64,000 nucleotides of DNA from Renibacterium sp043789415 (GTDB taxonomy: Bacteria > Actinomycetota > Actinomycetes > Actinomycetales > Micrococcaceae): positions 496,001 to 560,000 of the forward strand of contig NZ_JBDLLW010000001.1 in NCBI RefSeq assembly GCF_043789415.1. The letters run 5' to 3'. The first letter of the stretch is position 1, and each line of letters begins with the position of its first letter. A model generated the notes under the pieces. It made no database searches, was not told where the DNA came from, and worked only from the letters and a program-made list of their open reading frames with translations. Below are positions 33,677 through 41,454 of the stretch, in pieces. A program made the translations under genes and the position numbers.

Positions 33677-35011
33677 ATGAGCAGTACCGCAGACAGTACC
33701 GCAAACACTCGCAGCAAGATGTCGTCCGAGGACCGTAAGGTTTTGGCTGGCACCCTGGTCGGCACCACGATCGAATGGTACGACTTCTTCATCTATGCCC
33801 AGGCAGCTGGCTTGGTCTTCGCCCAGCTCTACTTCGCACCACTGGGCCCGGCGGATTCACCGGTTGCCCAGTTGTTCTCCTGGGCTTCGGTGGGAATCTC
33901 CTTCTTGTTCCGACCGCTCGGCGCCATCGTCGCCGGACACCTGGGTGACCGGGTGGGCAGGAAGGCCATGCTGGTACTCACCCTGATCATGATGGGTGCT
34001 TCCACAGCGCTGATCGGCGTGCTGCCGACCTATGTTCAGATCGGGGTCTGGGCTCCCCTGCTGCTGACTTTGCTGAGGGTTCTCCAGGGCTTCTCGGCGG
34101 GAGGCGAGTGGGGCGGCGCGGCGCTGATGGCGGTGGAACACGCGCCGACCCCTAAGCGCGGAATCTGGGGGTCGTATCCGCAGATCGGTGTTCCGGTAGG
34201 ACTGATCCTGGCTTCCTCGGTGATCTTCGTGATGACCACGGCCCTGGGCATGCAGCAATATCTGGCCTGGGGCTGGCGAGTGCCGTTCCTGATCTCGGTG
34301 GTGCTGATCGCCGTCGGCTATCTGATTCGCCGAGCAGTCGCGGAGAGCCCGGTCTTCAAGGAACTGGCTGAGCGTAAGAGGGAATCCTCGGCACCTCTCG
34401 TCCAACTGTTCCGCAGCAACACCAAGGAAGTGGTGCTGACCGCGCTGATCTTCATCGGCAATAACGCCGTGGGCTATCTGCTGATCGCTTTCTTCTCCTC
34501 CTATGCGACCAAAACCCTCAAAATGCCGACCGGCACGGTACTGGGAATCGTGATGGCGGGGGCGCTCAGCTGGCTGGTGTTCTCCATGTTCGGTGGCGCA
34601 CTCTCCGATCGGATCGGCCGGGTGCGCACCTTCCAGATCGGCTATCTGGCGCTGATCGTCTGGATGGTGCCGATGTTCCTGCTGATCGATAGCACCAATA
34701 GCTGGCTGTTCTTGATCGCGGTGCTGGTAATGGGTTTCGGTCTGGGCTTGTCCTATGGCCCGATGTCGGCGCTCTACGCCGAGATGTTCCCCGTCGAAGT
34801 GCGCTACTCAGGGGTGTCCATCGGCTACGCTCTGGGCGCTATTCTGGGCGGTGCTTTCGCTCCGCTGATCTCCCAGTCGCTGCTGGATAACACCCACTGG
34901 TCGGGCAGCATCGCGCTTTACATGATCGGCCTGTGCTTGATTTCACTGATCGGCGTCTCACTGGTCAAAGAACCACGAGGCGCACGTCTACGAGTCGCCG
35001 AGGTCGGTTAG
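33677..35011 (+). CDS. MHS-family MFS transporter, likely aromatic acid uptake
   Basis: A 444-residue, 12-segment major facilitator of the metabolite:H+ symporter family. It starts with the typical GTTIEWYDFFIYAQAAG, has motif A GHLGDRVGRKAML, and QGFSAGGEWGGAALMAVEHA in segment 4-5. AAAGGAG lies 5 nt before the ATG at 33677. Placement between hpaD and hpaB suggests import of 4-hydroxyphenylacetate or homoprotocatechuate, though MHS members also carry dicarboxylates, shikimate and betaines. The stop overlaps the convergent ThuA gene stop. Confidence 0.88.
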   Translation: MSSTADSTANTRSKMSSEDRKVLAGTLVGTTIEWYDFFIYAQAAGLVFAQLYFAPLGPADSPVAQLFSWASVGISFLFRPLGAIVAGHLGDRVGRKAMLVLTLIMMGASTALIGVLPTYVQIGVWAPLLLTLLRVLQGFSAGGEWGGAALMAVEHAPTPKRGIWGSYPQIGVPVGLILASSVIFVMTTALGMQQYLAWGWRVPFLISVVLIAVGYLIRRAVAESPVFKELAERKRESSAPLVQLFRSNTKEVVLTALIFIGNNAVGYLLIAFFSSYATKTLKMPTGTVLGIVMAGALSWLVFSMFGGALSDRIGRVRTFQIGYLALIVWMVPMFLLIDSTNSWLFLIAVLVMGFGLGLSYGPMSALYAEMFPVEVRYSGVSIGYALGAILGGAFAPLISQSLLDNTHWSGSIALYMIGLCLISLIGVSLVKEPRGARLRVAEVG

Positions 35012-35745
35012 CTCTCCAGGAACCAGCCGGTCGCTGGGTTGCTGACCTCAGGTAGTCGCCGTTCGGCGGCCACCGGCGCGGCCCAGCGCACCGCATTGGC
35101 CAGTACCCTGCGGATCTGCGGCTGCTGGTAGACCGGGTAATCCTGGTCCCCGGGGCTGAAATAGAACACCTTGCCGCGCCCGCGGGTGTAGGTCACACCG
35201 GACCGGAAGACCTCTCCTCCGCTGAAGGAACTGATGAAGACGAGTTCTTCCGGCACTGGGATGTCGAAGAACTCTCCGTACATCTCCTGCTGCTCCACCA
35301 CGAGCGGCTGCTCGATGCCCTGGGCGATCGGATGGGCCGGTGCAACAGTCCAGACCAGTTCGCGCTCCCCTTCATTCCGCCAGGCCAGGGAGCAAGTGGT
35401 TCCCATCAGTTTTTTGAAGATCTTCGAGAAGTGCCCGGAGTGCAGCACCAGAATACCCATGCCGGACAGCACATGCCGTTGCACCCTCTCCACCACCTCG
35501 TCGGAGACCTGATCATGCGCGATATGCCCCCACCAGAGCAGCACATCGGTGTGCCGCAGCACTTCCTCACTCAGTCCGTGCTCGACGTCGGCCAGCGTCG
35601 CCGTCCGGATCTCCGCGGCCTCGCCCAGCAACTCGGCCAGGCCCTCGGCGATCGCACCGTGGATGCCGCGCGGATAGATCGCGGCAATCTCGGGTTGCGT
35701 GGTTTCGTGGACATTCTCGTTCCACACCGTCACTCTGAGGCTCAT
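35008..35745 (-). CDS. ThuA-like (trehalose-utilization type) domain protein
   Basis: A 245-residue ThuA-fold (class I glutamine-amidotransferase-like) protein: VTVWNENVHE, LLWWGHIAHDQVSDEVVERV, GMGILVLHSGHFSKIFKKLMG and GRGKVFYFSPGDQDYPVY. The family is tied to trehalose or other sugar catabolism, usually beside Gfo/Idh/MocA dehydrogenases, with no clear chemistry. The start is the ATG at 35745, which overlaps the stop of the upstream oxidoreductase (ATGA). Its role inside an aromatic-acid locus is unknown. Confidence 0.85.
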   Translation of the reverse strand: MSLRVTVWNENVHETTQPEIAAIYPRGIHGAIAEGLAELLGEAAEIRTATLADVEHGLSEEVLRHTDVLLWWGHIAHDQVSDEVVERVQRHVLSGMGILVLHSGHFSKIFKKLMGTTCSLAWRNEGERELVWTVAPAHPIAQGIEQPLVVEQQEMYGEFFDIPVPEELVFISSFSGGEVFRSGVTYTRGRGKVFYFSPGDQDYPVYQQPQIRRVLANAVRWAAPVAAERRLPEVSNPATGWFLES

Positions 35746-36875
35746 CGCTCCACTTTCTGTGCTGCCGCATCCAGAACTACCTCGCGCCCTGCCGACGCCG
35801 AAAGATAGCAGGCATCGATAATGGCGGCACGTTTCAAACCGAGAGAGCCGTCGTGAGCCGCCCAATTCGGCTCATCCAGAACGTGCTCAATGAAGCTCCG
35901 GACCACAGCGGGGTGGTTGCCATTCTGCAACGGCGCCAGTTCATAGTCCTTGAGGTCTGTGCCCTCACCACTGAAGATCTTGACCGGAACGTCCGAATCG
36001 TAGTCGACCACCCGCAGTTCAGCGCCGCCGTCGGTGCCGTACAGCGTGATGCCGAATTCATCTCCGTTCGGTCGGTAGGCCGCCCAGGAGGTCTCCAGGA
36101 TGAGGGAAGATCCGTTGCTGAACCGAATCAGCGCGCTCGCCAGATCTTCCACTTCGTAGGCGGAGTCCAAGCTGCGTCGATCCGAGCCCTCAGAACCGCC
36201 CAGGCCCCGAACTCCCAGCTCTGAGTGGGTCACCGCCGACACCGAGTGCACCTCCGGTTCGCCCATCAGGTGCAGGGCGTAGTCCAGCACGTGGACGCCG
36301 ATATCGATCAGCGGTCCGCCGCCGGACATGCTCTGGTTGGTGAACCAACTGCCGAGCATCGGGATCCCGGCCCGCCGCAGCCAGAAAGCTCGAGCGTGAT
36401 AGGGCCTGCCGAGTTCGCCGTCGTCAATAGCCTGTTTCAACACGGTGACATCGCCGCGTCGCCGATGGTTGAATGCCACCTCGAGTACTCGCCCGGCGTC
36501 CCTCGCCGCTTCGGTCATTTCAAGGCCCTCGGCCGCTGTGCGGGCCATCGGCTTCTCGCTCAGGACGTGGATCCCGGCCCGCAAAGCGGCTATCGCAATG
36601 GGAGCGTGCAGGAAGGTCGGCACCGCGACACTCAGCACATCGAGTTCACCGGAATCGATCAGCTCCTGCCATTCGCGGTAGAGCCGGGTGACGCCGTAGT
36701 CCTCTCCCAATCTGCTGAGAACGTCCTCTTCCATCCCGGCGATGGCGACCAGTTCGACGCCGTCCAGCTCCTGATAGGCCGCCATATGCGCTTGTCCGGC
36801 CCAGCCGATCCCGACGACTCCGGCGCGCAACTTTCCCTTCTGATTTCCTGCAAAACGCGAAGCGCGATTGCTCAT
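35742..36875 (-). CDS. Gfo/Idh/MocA family oxidoreductase
   Basis: A 377-residue NAD(P)-dependent sugar or cyclitol dehydrogenase. The Rossmann start GVVGIGWAGQAH lies near residue 20, EKPMART near 100 is the catalytic Lys motif, and the C-terminal half is the alpha/beta substrate domain with GPLIDIGVHVLDYALHL. GGGGGA sits directly before the ATG. It is coupled to the ThuA gene. The pair suggests oxidation of a sugar-like compound, which does not fit the surrounding hpa genes in an obvious way. Confidence 0.88.
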   Translation of the reverse strand: MSNRASRFAGNQKGKLRAGVVGIGWAGQAHMAAYQELDGVELVAIAGMEEDVLSRLGEDYGVTRLYREWQELIDSGELDVLSVAVPTFLHAPIAIAALRAGIHVLSEKPMARTAAEGLEMTEAARDAGRVLEVAFNHRRRGDVTVLKQAIDDGELGRPYHARAFWLRRAGIPMLGSWFTNQSMSGGGPLIDIGVHVLDYALHLMGEPEVHSVSAVTHSELGVRGLGGSEGSDRRSLDSAYEVEDLASALIRFSNGSSLILETSWAAYRPNGDEFGITLYGTDGGAELRVVDYDSDVPVKIFSGEGTDLKDYELAPLQNGNHPAVVRSFIEHVLDEPNWAAHDGSLGLKRAAIIDACYLSASAGREVVLDAAAQKVER

Positions 36876-36960
36876 TCCCCCAGCCCTTCCAAGACTCTCG
36901 ACCTTGAGACATCCATACGAAGTCTAGATAATCATAAGTTGGGGGAAAATAGTCAGCTTT

Positions 36961-36990
36961 TGCACAAAAATCGACAGAAGTTTTTTGTCG
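36961..36990 (-). terminator. Possible intrinsic terminator after hpaB
   Basis: On the minus strand CGACA (36990-36986) pairs with TGTCG (36976-36972), followed by ATTTTT. The stem is short. The remaining 85 bp to the oxidoreductase start are AT-rich and contain TATGAT, a possible -10. Confidence 0.45.
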
Positions 36991-36999
36991 TTACCCGGC

Positions 37000-38454
37000 T
37001 CAGTCCTCACGCTCCAAGAACTCCCGGACCCTGGCACGCACCGGCTCGGCGTCATAGGAGTTCACCAGTGCACCGGCCATCCTTACCGGATCGCCGAAGA
37101 AGAAGTACTCATACAAGGCCTGCCGGCCAGAGAAAGCGGAAATCGACGCGTCATAAGCGAGTTTGAACAAGCGCACTCGCTCCGGGCCGGTCAGCGTTTT
37201 GGCCTGCAGGTACATTTCAATGTCCGGCAGCGCCTCGGAGTGCACATCGGCCTCTCCGGGCAGCGCCATCAGACCCGAGGCGGAGAACTTCCTGATGATC
37301 TGCGGGAAGCGCTGCGCCACCTTCGGGTACCAGTTGCGCGCAGCATTCAGCGTGGTCCACTTGGGCAGCATCACGCCATCCTCGGTCAGTACAGCATCCG
37401 CCTCGGAGGCCCGCATCAGGGCCTTGCCGATTTCCACGGTCTGGATCAACTCGGCCAGGTCCTCCTGAATGTGCTGGAAGCCGTCGATGCCGATAGAAGC
37501 CGCCAATTCAGAGGCCAGACCGAGGAAGAACTCGCTCTTCGCAATGGTGCGGGTCACCACCTGGTGGGTCATCAGCGCCCCGGCCCCGGTCTCCGAGTAG
37601 AAGGCGTTGCAGAGCTCCGGATGCCCCAGCATGAAGATGCGCTCCTTGGGCACGAAGACATGATCGAAGATGACGACGGCGTCCATCTCCTCGAAGCGCC
37701 CAGCCAACGGCTCGTCATGCAGGCTCTTACCGGTGTAGAGCGAGGTCCGGCACAGGTAGCGCAAACCCTCAGCATCATTCGGCAGTGCGAAGGCGTAGGA
37801 ATACGGTGCGTCCTCCGGGGTGCCGCGCAGCACGGTGGAGGGGAAGACCAGCAGCTCATCGGCGATCGGGGCGATGGTGGCCAGCATCCTGGCACCGTGC
37901 ACCACGATGCCGTCTTCGCGCTCTTCGACGATGCGCGCCGCGAGCTGCCCGCCCAGTTGCTCCGAGCCGGACACCGAGCGGTTCACCTGCGGTGGGATCA
38001 GGGTATGGGTGGCCAGTAAGTCGTTCTCCCGGCAGTGCTCGTAGTAGTTCCGGATGTTCTCGCCAAACTGCGGGTCGGCTTTGGAGAACCACTTCTCAGC
38101 GGCGGCGAGTGCGGTCAGCGAGGAGTTCATATAGTCCCCGGTGCGGCCCAGGAAGCCGTTGGAGTATTCGGCCCAGGTGGAGATCGCGGCACGACGGTGT
38201 GCCAGGTCCTCTTGACTGCGCGGCACCAGGAAGGAAGCACTGACCTTCTCCCCGCTCGTCGGCGAGTCATAGGTCAGCGCATCCTGATACTTGGGGTCGT
38301 GCTGCAGATCGAATAATTTGGCGTAGGTCCTCGCCACATTCCTGAATGCGGGGTGCTCGGCGATGTTCTCACTGACGACTTCGCCGTCGATCACCACGTG
38401 CGGGCGCATTGAATTGAGCTTGTCCAAGTACTGCTGACCGGTACGGATACCCAT
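37000..38454 (-). CDS. hpaB: 4-hydroxyphenylacetate 3-monooxygenase, oxygenase component
   Basis: A 484-residue FADH2-using hydroxylase of the HpaB/acyl-CoA dehydrogenase-like fold. Recognisable blocks are TGDYMNSSLTAL, REDG-like VEEREDGIVVHGARMLATIAP, ATHTLIPPQVNRS and FDHVFVPKERIFMLG. It adds the second hydroxyl to 4-hydroxyphenylacetate, giving the substrate of HpaD. Reduced flavin comes from HpaC, encoded 77 bp upstream. AGGGA lies just before the ATG. Confidence 0.92.
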   Translation of the reverse strand: MGIRTGQQYLDKLNSMRPHVVIDGEVVSENIAEHPAFRNVARTYAKLFDLQHDPKYQDALTYDSPTSGEKVSASFLVPRSQEDLAHRRAAISTWAEYSNGFLGRTGDYMNSSLTALAAAEKWFSKADPQFGENIRNYYEHCRENDLLATHTLIPPQVNRSVSGSEQLGGQLAARIVEEREDGIVVHGARMLATIAPIADELLVFPSTVLRGTPEDAPYSYAFALPNDAEGLRYLCRTSLYTGKSLHDEPLAGRFEEMDAVVIFDHVFVPKERIFMLGHPELCNAFYSETGAGALMTHQVVTRTIAKSEFFLGLASELAASIGIDGFQHIQEDLAELIQTVEIGKALMRASEADAVLTEDGVMLPKWTTLNAARNWYPKVAQRFPQIIRKFSASGLMALPGEADVHSEALPDIEMYLQAKTLTGPERVRLFKLAYDASISAFSGRQALYEYFFFGDPVRMAGALVNSYDAEPVRARVREFLERED

Positions 38455-38531
38455 GGTCCCTGCTTTCTTCGTGTTGTTGTCGACGGAAAACGATCAAGAC
38501 AACGATGAACTGAACGCTTTCCGCTGAGGTT

Positions 38532-39053
38532 CTACAGCAAATCTTCGACGCCGAGCTGGCTCTCCGGAATCGTGGTGAACCGTGAGTTGGCGAAGGCCAG
38601 CGCATCCCCGGTTCGATAGCTGAAGTCCACTACTTCTCCCAGATAGAGGGTGTGATCGCCGCCGTCATAAGCAGCCCAGGGCGTGCATTCGAAGAAGGCG
38701 AGCACATTGCTCAGCCGAGGAGCTACGCGGCCTTCGACCCACAGCGGCTCGGTGGCCTGCGGACGCCCGGCGAAGTGCATCGCGAGTGCCTGTTGCTCGG
38801 CACCCAGGATATTGACGGTAAAAGGCTTGCCTTGCAACTCATCGTGCGATCTGGCGGTTCTGGCGATCGAGGCCAGCACGAGCGGGGGCTCCATGGAGAC
38901 CGAGGTGAAGGAATTGACCGTAATACCGTGTCGCTTGGCGGCTCCATCGAAAGTGACAATCGCGACGCCGGTGGCGAAACGGCCCAGGGAACCACGGAAA
39001 TGATGCTCTCGCGGCCGGATCGCCCGCGGTTGATACTCAACTGACTCGGTCAT
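38532..39053 (-). CDS. hpaC: Flavin reductase component of 4-HPA monooxygenase
   Basis: A 173-residue flavin reductase (HpaC/FRP-DIM6 fold): RGSLGRFATGVAIVTFDG, NSFTSVSMEPPLVLASI and KPFTVNILGAEQQALAMHFAGR. It reduces free FAD or FMN with NAD(P)H for HpaB. A purine-rich AAAGGGGAG directly precedes the ATG. The 5' region carries an 11-bp tandem repeat and is shared with the divergent IclR gene. Confidence 0.9.
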   Translation of the reverse strand: MTESVEYQPRAIRPREHHFRGSLGRFATGVAIVTFDGAAKRHGITVNSFTSVSMEPPLVLASIARTARSHDELQGKPFTVNILGAEQQALAMHFAGRPQATEPLWVEGRVAPRLSNVLAFFECTPWAAYDGGDHTLYLGEVVDFSYRTGDALAFANSRFTTIPESQLGVEDLL

Positions 39054-39070
39054 CTCTCCCCTTTGACCTT

Positions 39071-39092
39071 TCTTCTTCGAATCTTCTTCGAA
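39071..39092. repeat. Perfect tandem 11-bp repeat upstream of hpaC
   Basis: TCTTCTTCGAA occurs twice head-to-tail (39071-39081 and 39082-39092), each with a TTCGAA core, in the hpaC/iclR divergent region. It is a candidate binding site for the IclR protein. Confidence 0.6.
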
Positions 39093-39234
39093 AGAAAAGC
39101 ACCCGATGCTGAACCACGGTTTCGTCAGCTGAAGTCCCCGGGTGAATTGCAGCTTTGAGTTCTATTATCGAACACTCTGTGCTAATAATGAATTCTATCC
39201 GAGTGTGAGTCAAGCCACAACAGAGCGGGTATCA

Positions 39235-39969
39235 ATGAAGAGCGCTAAAGCCACGAAGACGAATCAGGGCGCCGAGCAAACCAGCCCCTCGCAGACCCTC
39301 TCCAGGGGCATCCGCGTACTGGAGATCCTCGCTCAGGCGCCCGGAGCTCTCAGCATCGCTGAGATCTCCGTCGAACTGGGCGTACACCGCTCGATTGCCT
39401 ACCGCATTCTGCGGACCCTGGAAGACCACGCTCTAGTCCATCGCGACCCAGCGGGCAAGGTCTCCCCCGGTGCCGGGCTGGCCATTCTGGCGCGCTCGGT
39501 CTCCAGGGACCTGCAGAGCGTTGCGATGCCCGAGTTGAAAAAACTCGCTGATGAACTCGGCATGACGGCTTTCATCGGTATCTGGGACCGCCAGGATTGC
39601 GTCACCCTGGTCACCGTGGAACCCCAGCACACCGGAGCGACGGTGGCGCAGCGCCCGGGAACCCGGCACCCGCTTTCGCTGGGCGCTCCAGGTATCGCGA
39701 TTCAATCAGCGATGGACGCCGAACGCTGGCATCAGTTAGCGCCGGAGCAGCCCTATCGGCCAGAGGCAGAAAAGGCGAAGCTCACCGGCTATGCCTTGAG
39801 TCACGATGAAGTCATTCCCGGGCTAAGTTCCATGGCGGCACCGATCAGCCTGCCAGGAGCTCACCCTGCGGCTCTTGCCGTGGTTTATATCCGCAGCGAA
39901 TTGACCGAAGAGTTCATCGGGAACAGTTTGGCGAAAGCCGCTGCACAAATTTCTTCGCTGCTAGCCTAA
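39235..39969 (+). CDS. IclR family regulator of the hpa locus
   Basis: A 244-residue IclR protein: N-terminal winged helix (LSRGIRVLEILAQAPGALSI, VHRSIAYRILRTLEDHAL) and C-terminal effector-binding GAF-like domain (AFIGIWDRQDCVTLVTVE, PGLSSMAAPISLPGAHPAAL). It is divergent from hpaCB, so it probably controls them in response to 4-hydroxyphenylacetate. I take the ATG at 39235; the frame is open to 39142 and a GTG at 39205 is also possible. Its 3' end overlaps the convergent MFS gene by 9 bp. Confidence 0.85.
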   Translation: MKSAKATKTNQGAEQTSPSQTLSRGIRVLEILAQAPGALSIAEISVELGVHRSIAYRILRTLEDHALVHRDPAGKVSPGAGLAILARSVSRDLQSVAMPELKKLADELGMTAFIGIWDRQDCVTLVTVEPQHTGATVAQRPGTRHPLSLGAPGIAIQSAMDAERWHQLAPEQPYRPEAEKAKLTGYALSHDEVIPGLSSMAAPISLPGAHPAALAVVYIRSELTEEFIGNSLAKAAAQISSLLA

Positions 39970-41382
39970 GCGCTCAGCAACCGCTGAAGTAGCTGTCGAA
40001 GACGCCGGGCTCTTGGCGCGCAGCCAGAGCGCGGTAACCAAGCCCAGCACAAAAAGTAGAGCGGCCGCCACGACCGGCACCAGGAAGGCTTGATGATAGC
40101 CCTGGCTTTCGGCTAGCGAGCCAGCGACTGAGGAACCGAGCGCGGTTCCGGCCACGATTCCACTGGCGAGCGCCGTCATCACGGTGCCCAGCCAGCGACG
40201 CGGCGCAACGGTTCCACCGATGCTGAAAATAGTGACCATTGTGGGACCCACCGGCAGCCCCAGTAAGAACAGCGCCAGAATCATCAGCGGCAGGCTCTCC
40301 GGCACTAGGAGCAGACAAACCAAAATAAACATTGCGGCGGCGAGCACCACCCAGCGCCAGCGCTGCGGGAACTTTGCGGGCCAATAAGCAACAGAAAGCG
40401 CCGCAGCAGCAGAGCTCAGTCCCATCACGGCGTAGAGCAGGCCTGCTAACTCTGAGCCTCCCGCGCTGGCTGCCACCGAACCGGTGAAAGCGCTCAGTGC
40501 GGTGAGCGTGGAGCCAAAGAAAGTGCCCATGCAGACCATGCCGAGCACAGGCACCGCAATCTTTAGCCAGATCCAGCGATCCTTCGGCTCTGCTGTGCTC
40601 GGAGCGGTCTTTCCGCCGCGTTGCGCGTTTACCGCATGTACCGTGCGGTGCAGTGCGAAGGCGGTAACTAACGTTAGCGTCAAAGCAGCCGCGATCACCA
40701 AAGGCAGCCACGGCGTAATCAGCGAAGCGACGATACCGACCAGAGCCGGGCCCATCACAAAGGTCAACTCATCTGCGGTGCTTTCATAAGAGAGCGCGGT
40801 ATCCAGCGCACCCTCCCGTCGAGGCTCAGGGACTTTGCGCACCAGAGCCATCCAGCGGACCCGAGCTAGCGGCCCCACCTGGGGTGAGCTGGCACCGGCC
40901 AACCAAGCCGCTAGTAAAAGTAGAACGACATTCTGGCCGGTGAAGCCTTCAGCACTGCCCGCTATCACATAACTCAGGGCAATGACCCCGGCGAGCAACA
41001 CAGCATTGGCGATGGCGGCCGTGATCAGGACCGGTTTTTGGCCGATTCGGTCGGCGGCGAAACCCAACAGCGGGGCGCCCATTGCCGAACCGATGCCGAC
41101 AGCTCCCGCAGCAAACCCGCCGATGGCATAGGAGTGACTCACCGCAGTGACCAAGGTGAGGACGCCGACATTGAGCATCGCCAAAGGCAAACGGGCGAAT
41201 AGCCCTAAGGGCACGAATCCCCTGCCGGAAAGCGCCAGGATACGAGAGAAGCGCCCCCCGGAAGGGGAAGACGCAGAAGGGGAAGATTCGGGTGCGGAGG
41301 ACGCCGCCACAACGGAGTGGGCTTCAGAAGTGCTGGAGGCTTGAGGGGAGCTCCCCTGAGTAGCCCTCGAAGAGTGGGTCAC
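39961..41382 (-). CDS. MFS transporter
   Basis: A 473-residue membrane protein with a serine-rich cytoplasmic N-terminal tail of about 45 residues and roughly 12 hydrophobic segments. The motif A region is LLGFAADRIGQKPVLI. It lacks the MHS signature of the transporter at 33677 and looks like an exporter-type MFS of unknown substrate. The start is a GTG at 41382 with no clear Shine-Dalgarno. It is convergent with the IclR gene; membership in the hpa locus is uncertain. Confidence 0.82.
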   Translation of the reverse strand: MTHSSRATQGSSPQASSTSEAHSVVAASSAPESSPSASSPSGGRFSRILALSGRGFVPLGLFARLPLAMLNVGVLTLVTAVSHSYAIGGFAAGAVGIGSAMGAPLLGFAADRIGQKPVLITAAIANAVLLAGVIALSYVIAGSAEGFTGQNVVLLLLAAWLAGASSPQVGPLARVRWMALVRKVPEPRREGALDTALSYESTADELTFVMGPALVGIVASLITPWLPLVIAAALTLTLVTAFALHRTVHAVNAQRGGKTAPSTAEPKDRWIWLKIAVPVLGMVCMGTFFGSTLTALSAFTGSVAASAGGSELAGLLYAVMGLSSAAAALSVAYWPAKFPQRWRWVVLAAAMFILVCLLLVPESLPLMILALFLLGLPVGPTMVTIFSIGGTVAPRRWLGTVMTALASGIVAGTALGSSVAGSLAESQGYHQAFLVPVVAAALLFVLGLVTALWLRAKSPASSTATSAVAERLG

Positions 41383-41411
41383 AATAATTGCTTTCGGGTA
41401 CGTATCAAAGC

Positions 41412-41437
41412 GTGCATCGTCCCTCCGCCCGATGCAC
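41412..41437 (-). repeat. Hairpin between sbcC and MFS gene
   Basis: Perfect 8-bp inverted repeat GTGCATCG/CGATGCAC with a 10-nt loop (41420-41429), lying between the sbcC stop and the MFS start. It could be a Rho-assisted terminator or an operator; there is no T-run. Confidence 0.5.
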
Positions 41438-41454
41438 CCGACCCGTTTACCCCT

